Positions 62,921 through 64,000 of a stretch of 64,000 nucleotides of DNA are shown here, piece by piece. The position numbers and the translations under genes were made by a program. The DNA is from Anaerolineae bacterium. GTDB lineage: Bacteria > Chloroflexota > Anaerolineae > B4-G1 > SLSP01. How positions within the stretch are numbered: position 1 is the stretch's first letter; each line of letters starts with the position of its first letter. The notes below the pieces were generated by a model, which saw only the letters and a program-made list of their open reading frames with translations, searched no databases and was not told the DNA's origin. The stretch spans positions 62,001 through 126,000 of the forward strand of contig JAPKMR010000002.1 of the NCBI GenBank assembly GCA_026645815.1, given 5' to 3'.

Positions 62921-64000
62921 CTATTTTCCATACACCTGTTTGAGTATTTCGCGCAGTTGTTCCACCGAGGTATTCAGTTGCATAGCACGCTCCTGATCCA
63001 CAATCAAACGCGTGTTATCGCTGAACTCGAGAAGCAGCATAATCCGCGTTACCAACTGAGAAATTACTACCCCATCCGCCCGCGCCCGCGCCTCGACCGG
63101 TATACTCTCCACCCAGATGCGCTGCAAATCATCCGCCGAACGCACCTGCCACGGGCGAAGCGGGAAACGGTAGCGCAATGACTGTGGGAGCAGCTCCAAT
63201 GCCACAGGTTGTCGGATCTGAAAAGGCCCATAGGCGGTAAAGAAACTTCGCAAAATCCAAATCAACACGGGCAAGAACAGCGCGCTAACGATCACGAATA
63301 CGATCAACGTATCACGCAACCAAAGCCAGGTAAACGGAGGCACATCACCACGCGCCAGGGAAATCCAAAGCCCCATCAAACCAATGCCCAAATAGACCGC
63401 CGTGAAGAGCAACGTTCCCGCGATGTAAAGTCCCCAGACATGCCGAGAAACGCCAAAACGCAAAACACCACCATCAGGCTCGTGACCGCTGTCTGAAGTG
63501 CGGGCTGAACGGGCCAACGATGCCTGCCGCGCAGTGGGCGAGATGCGTTCCAGTAAGGCGGCGTAGAGCGCGGCAAGATGCTGCACCGTTCCAGGAATGC
63601 GCAACACCTGATTGGCAGCCTCAATCCGCAAACCAAATCGCGAGCGCACCGCCGTAATGGCATTCCAGGGCAAAAAGTGTTCCGATCCGCAACGGCGTAT
63701 TGCAACCCCATCATTTTTGAGCAACACCACTCCGGTATTGCGCAGAAGCAATGCTAGGGCTCCTGACATCAGCGGTGAAAACAATAATGGAATTCCCCAC
63801 CCCGCTTCCTTCGTCATTCCACCAGAGAACGAGGCTATCGCCACAAACACGCTCACTGCTGCCAGTGCCAATAGCACGAAAAGTGCCGGTTGCCGGAACA
63901 GAGGGGGAATTGGATAGACCAACCCCTCCTGACTTGCTGCTTGCTGCTCCCGCTGCTCACGCGCCGCCCACCACCGATTTGCAAACCAGGAAGCCCCTGC
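62921..64000 (-). CDS. Membrane protein with PH-like segment (runs off the right edge)
   Basis: At least 359 residues are open; the frame stays open through 64000, with 26 codons (including ANRWWAAREQREQQA) upstream of a TTG at 63922, so the true start lies outside the window. Four membrane helices are seen (LFVLLALAAVSVFVAI, LLFSPLMSGALALLL, and two in the second half), with a bacterial-PH-like stretch HFLPWNAITAVRSRFGLRIE between the pairs and a soluble C-terminus. Family not recognised beyond that. It forms a probable operon with the phosphotransferase and phosphatase genes. Confidence 0.7.
   Translation of the reverse strand, partial: AGASWFANRWWAAREQREQQAASQEGLVYPIPPLFRQPALFVLLALAAVSVFVAIASFSGGMTKEAGWGIPLLFSPLMSGALALLLRNTGVVLLKNDGVAIRRCGSEHFLPWNAITAVRSRFGLRIEAANQVLRIPGTVQHLAALYAALLERISPTARQASLARSARTSDSGHEPDGGVLRFGVSRHVWGLYIAGTLLFTAVYLGIGLMGLWISLARGDVPPFTWLWLRDTLIVFVIVSALFLPVLIWILRSFFTAYGPFQIRQPVALELLPQSLRYRFPLRPWQVRSADDLQRIWVESIPVEARARADGVVISQLVTRIMLLLEFSDNTRLIVDQERAMQLNTSVEQLREILKQVYGK

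Noticed and set aside
1-64000. CRISPR array, prophage, insertion sequence or toxin-antitoxin pair
   Set aside because: No regularly spaced direct repeats, integrase, transposase or small paired toxin/antitoxin genes were found in the window.

Overview
This 64 kb window looks like a chromosomal segment of a Chloroflexota bacterium, probably an Anaerolineae-like anaerobe or facultative anaerobe. The evidence is indirect. There are two tungsten-type aldehyde:ferredoxin oxidoreductases, several large PAS/GAF sensor kinases, a SHMT-GcvT fusion, a LysM-glycosidase lipoprotein-like protein, and secreted subtilases carrying the short hydrophobic FLPLVMK / FLPLELR segment that I associate with Chloroflexota exported proteins. 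There is no rRNA, tRNA, CRISPR array, transposase or phage gene, and the gene order looks like ordinary core plus accessory chromosome.

Layout. 1-5.5 kb (minus strand): a partial DUF4380-like protein, a creatininase-family amidohydrolase, a ROK-like actin-fold protein and a hybrid sensor kinase. 5.5-8.4 kb (plus): a strong promoter, a molybdenum/tungsten-cofactor riboswitch whose P1 strand is shared with a terminator, an aldehyde:ferredoxin oxidoreductase, then two small MoaD/ThiS-fold proteins. 8.4-10.8 kb (minus): an ABC-F ATPase preceded by its own promoter, a 19-codon leader ORF and an intrinsic terminator, which is the layout of a ribosome-controlled attenuator; an FKBP lipoprotein lies upstream. 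11-12.2 kb: a DEAD-box-like protein with degenerate Walker A and DEAD motifs. 12.2-16.4 kb (minus): a solute-binding lipoprotein overlapping a dCache sensor kinase, with no permease. 16.5-21.6 kb (minus): glycerol catabolism (glpK, a GlpA-like oxidoreductase, a GlpB-like flavoprotein, DUF1667). 21.9-25.1 kb (minus): a secreted subtilase with fibronectin-like repeats and a small membrane protein.

25.6-33.1 kb (plus): a SHMT-GcvT fusion, a HIT protein, fmt, then yebC-ruvC-ruvA and a short binding lipoprotein. 33.2-39.3 kb: LysM-glycosidase, Gfo/Idh oxidoreductase and a GH31 alpha-glucosidase-like protein. 39.4-47.7 kb (plus): a giant subtilase-propeller protein, an ECF sigma factor, its zinc-finger anti-sigma, a GT-C glycosyltransferase fused to an M23-like domain, and a small membrane protein that is a copy of the anti-sigma C-terminus. 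47.8-49.0 kb: an orphan sensor kinase with a cysteine-rich PAS domain. 49.1-64 kb (all minus): an ogt/AOR pair, a translationally coupled operon with two DUF58, two DUF4129 and one MoxR gene, two aldo/keto reductases, fructose-1,6-bisphosphatase, a histidine phosphatase, a phosphotransferase and a partial membrane protein.

Intergenic regions carry a family of MITE-like palindromic elements (complete at 25205-25367; partial or rearranged near 21.7, 29.2 and 61.2 kb). Their termini are conserved, but their long central hairpins differ in sequence while staying self-complementary. The most notable observations are the cofactor riboswitch feeding an AOR gene, the ABC-F leader-peptide attenuator, the hairpin family, the degenerate DEAD-box protein, the vestigial GcvT-like domain inside the SHMT-GcvT fusion, and the sigma/anti-sigma/GT-C-M23 cluster with a duplicated membrane module. 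All function calls rest on motif reading; no database search was possible.
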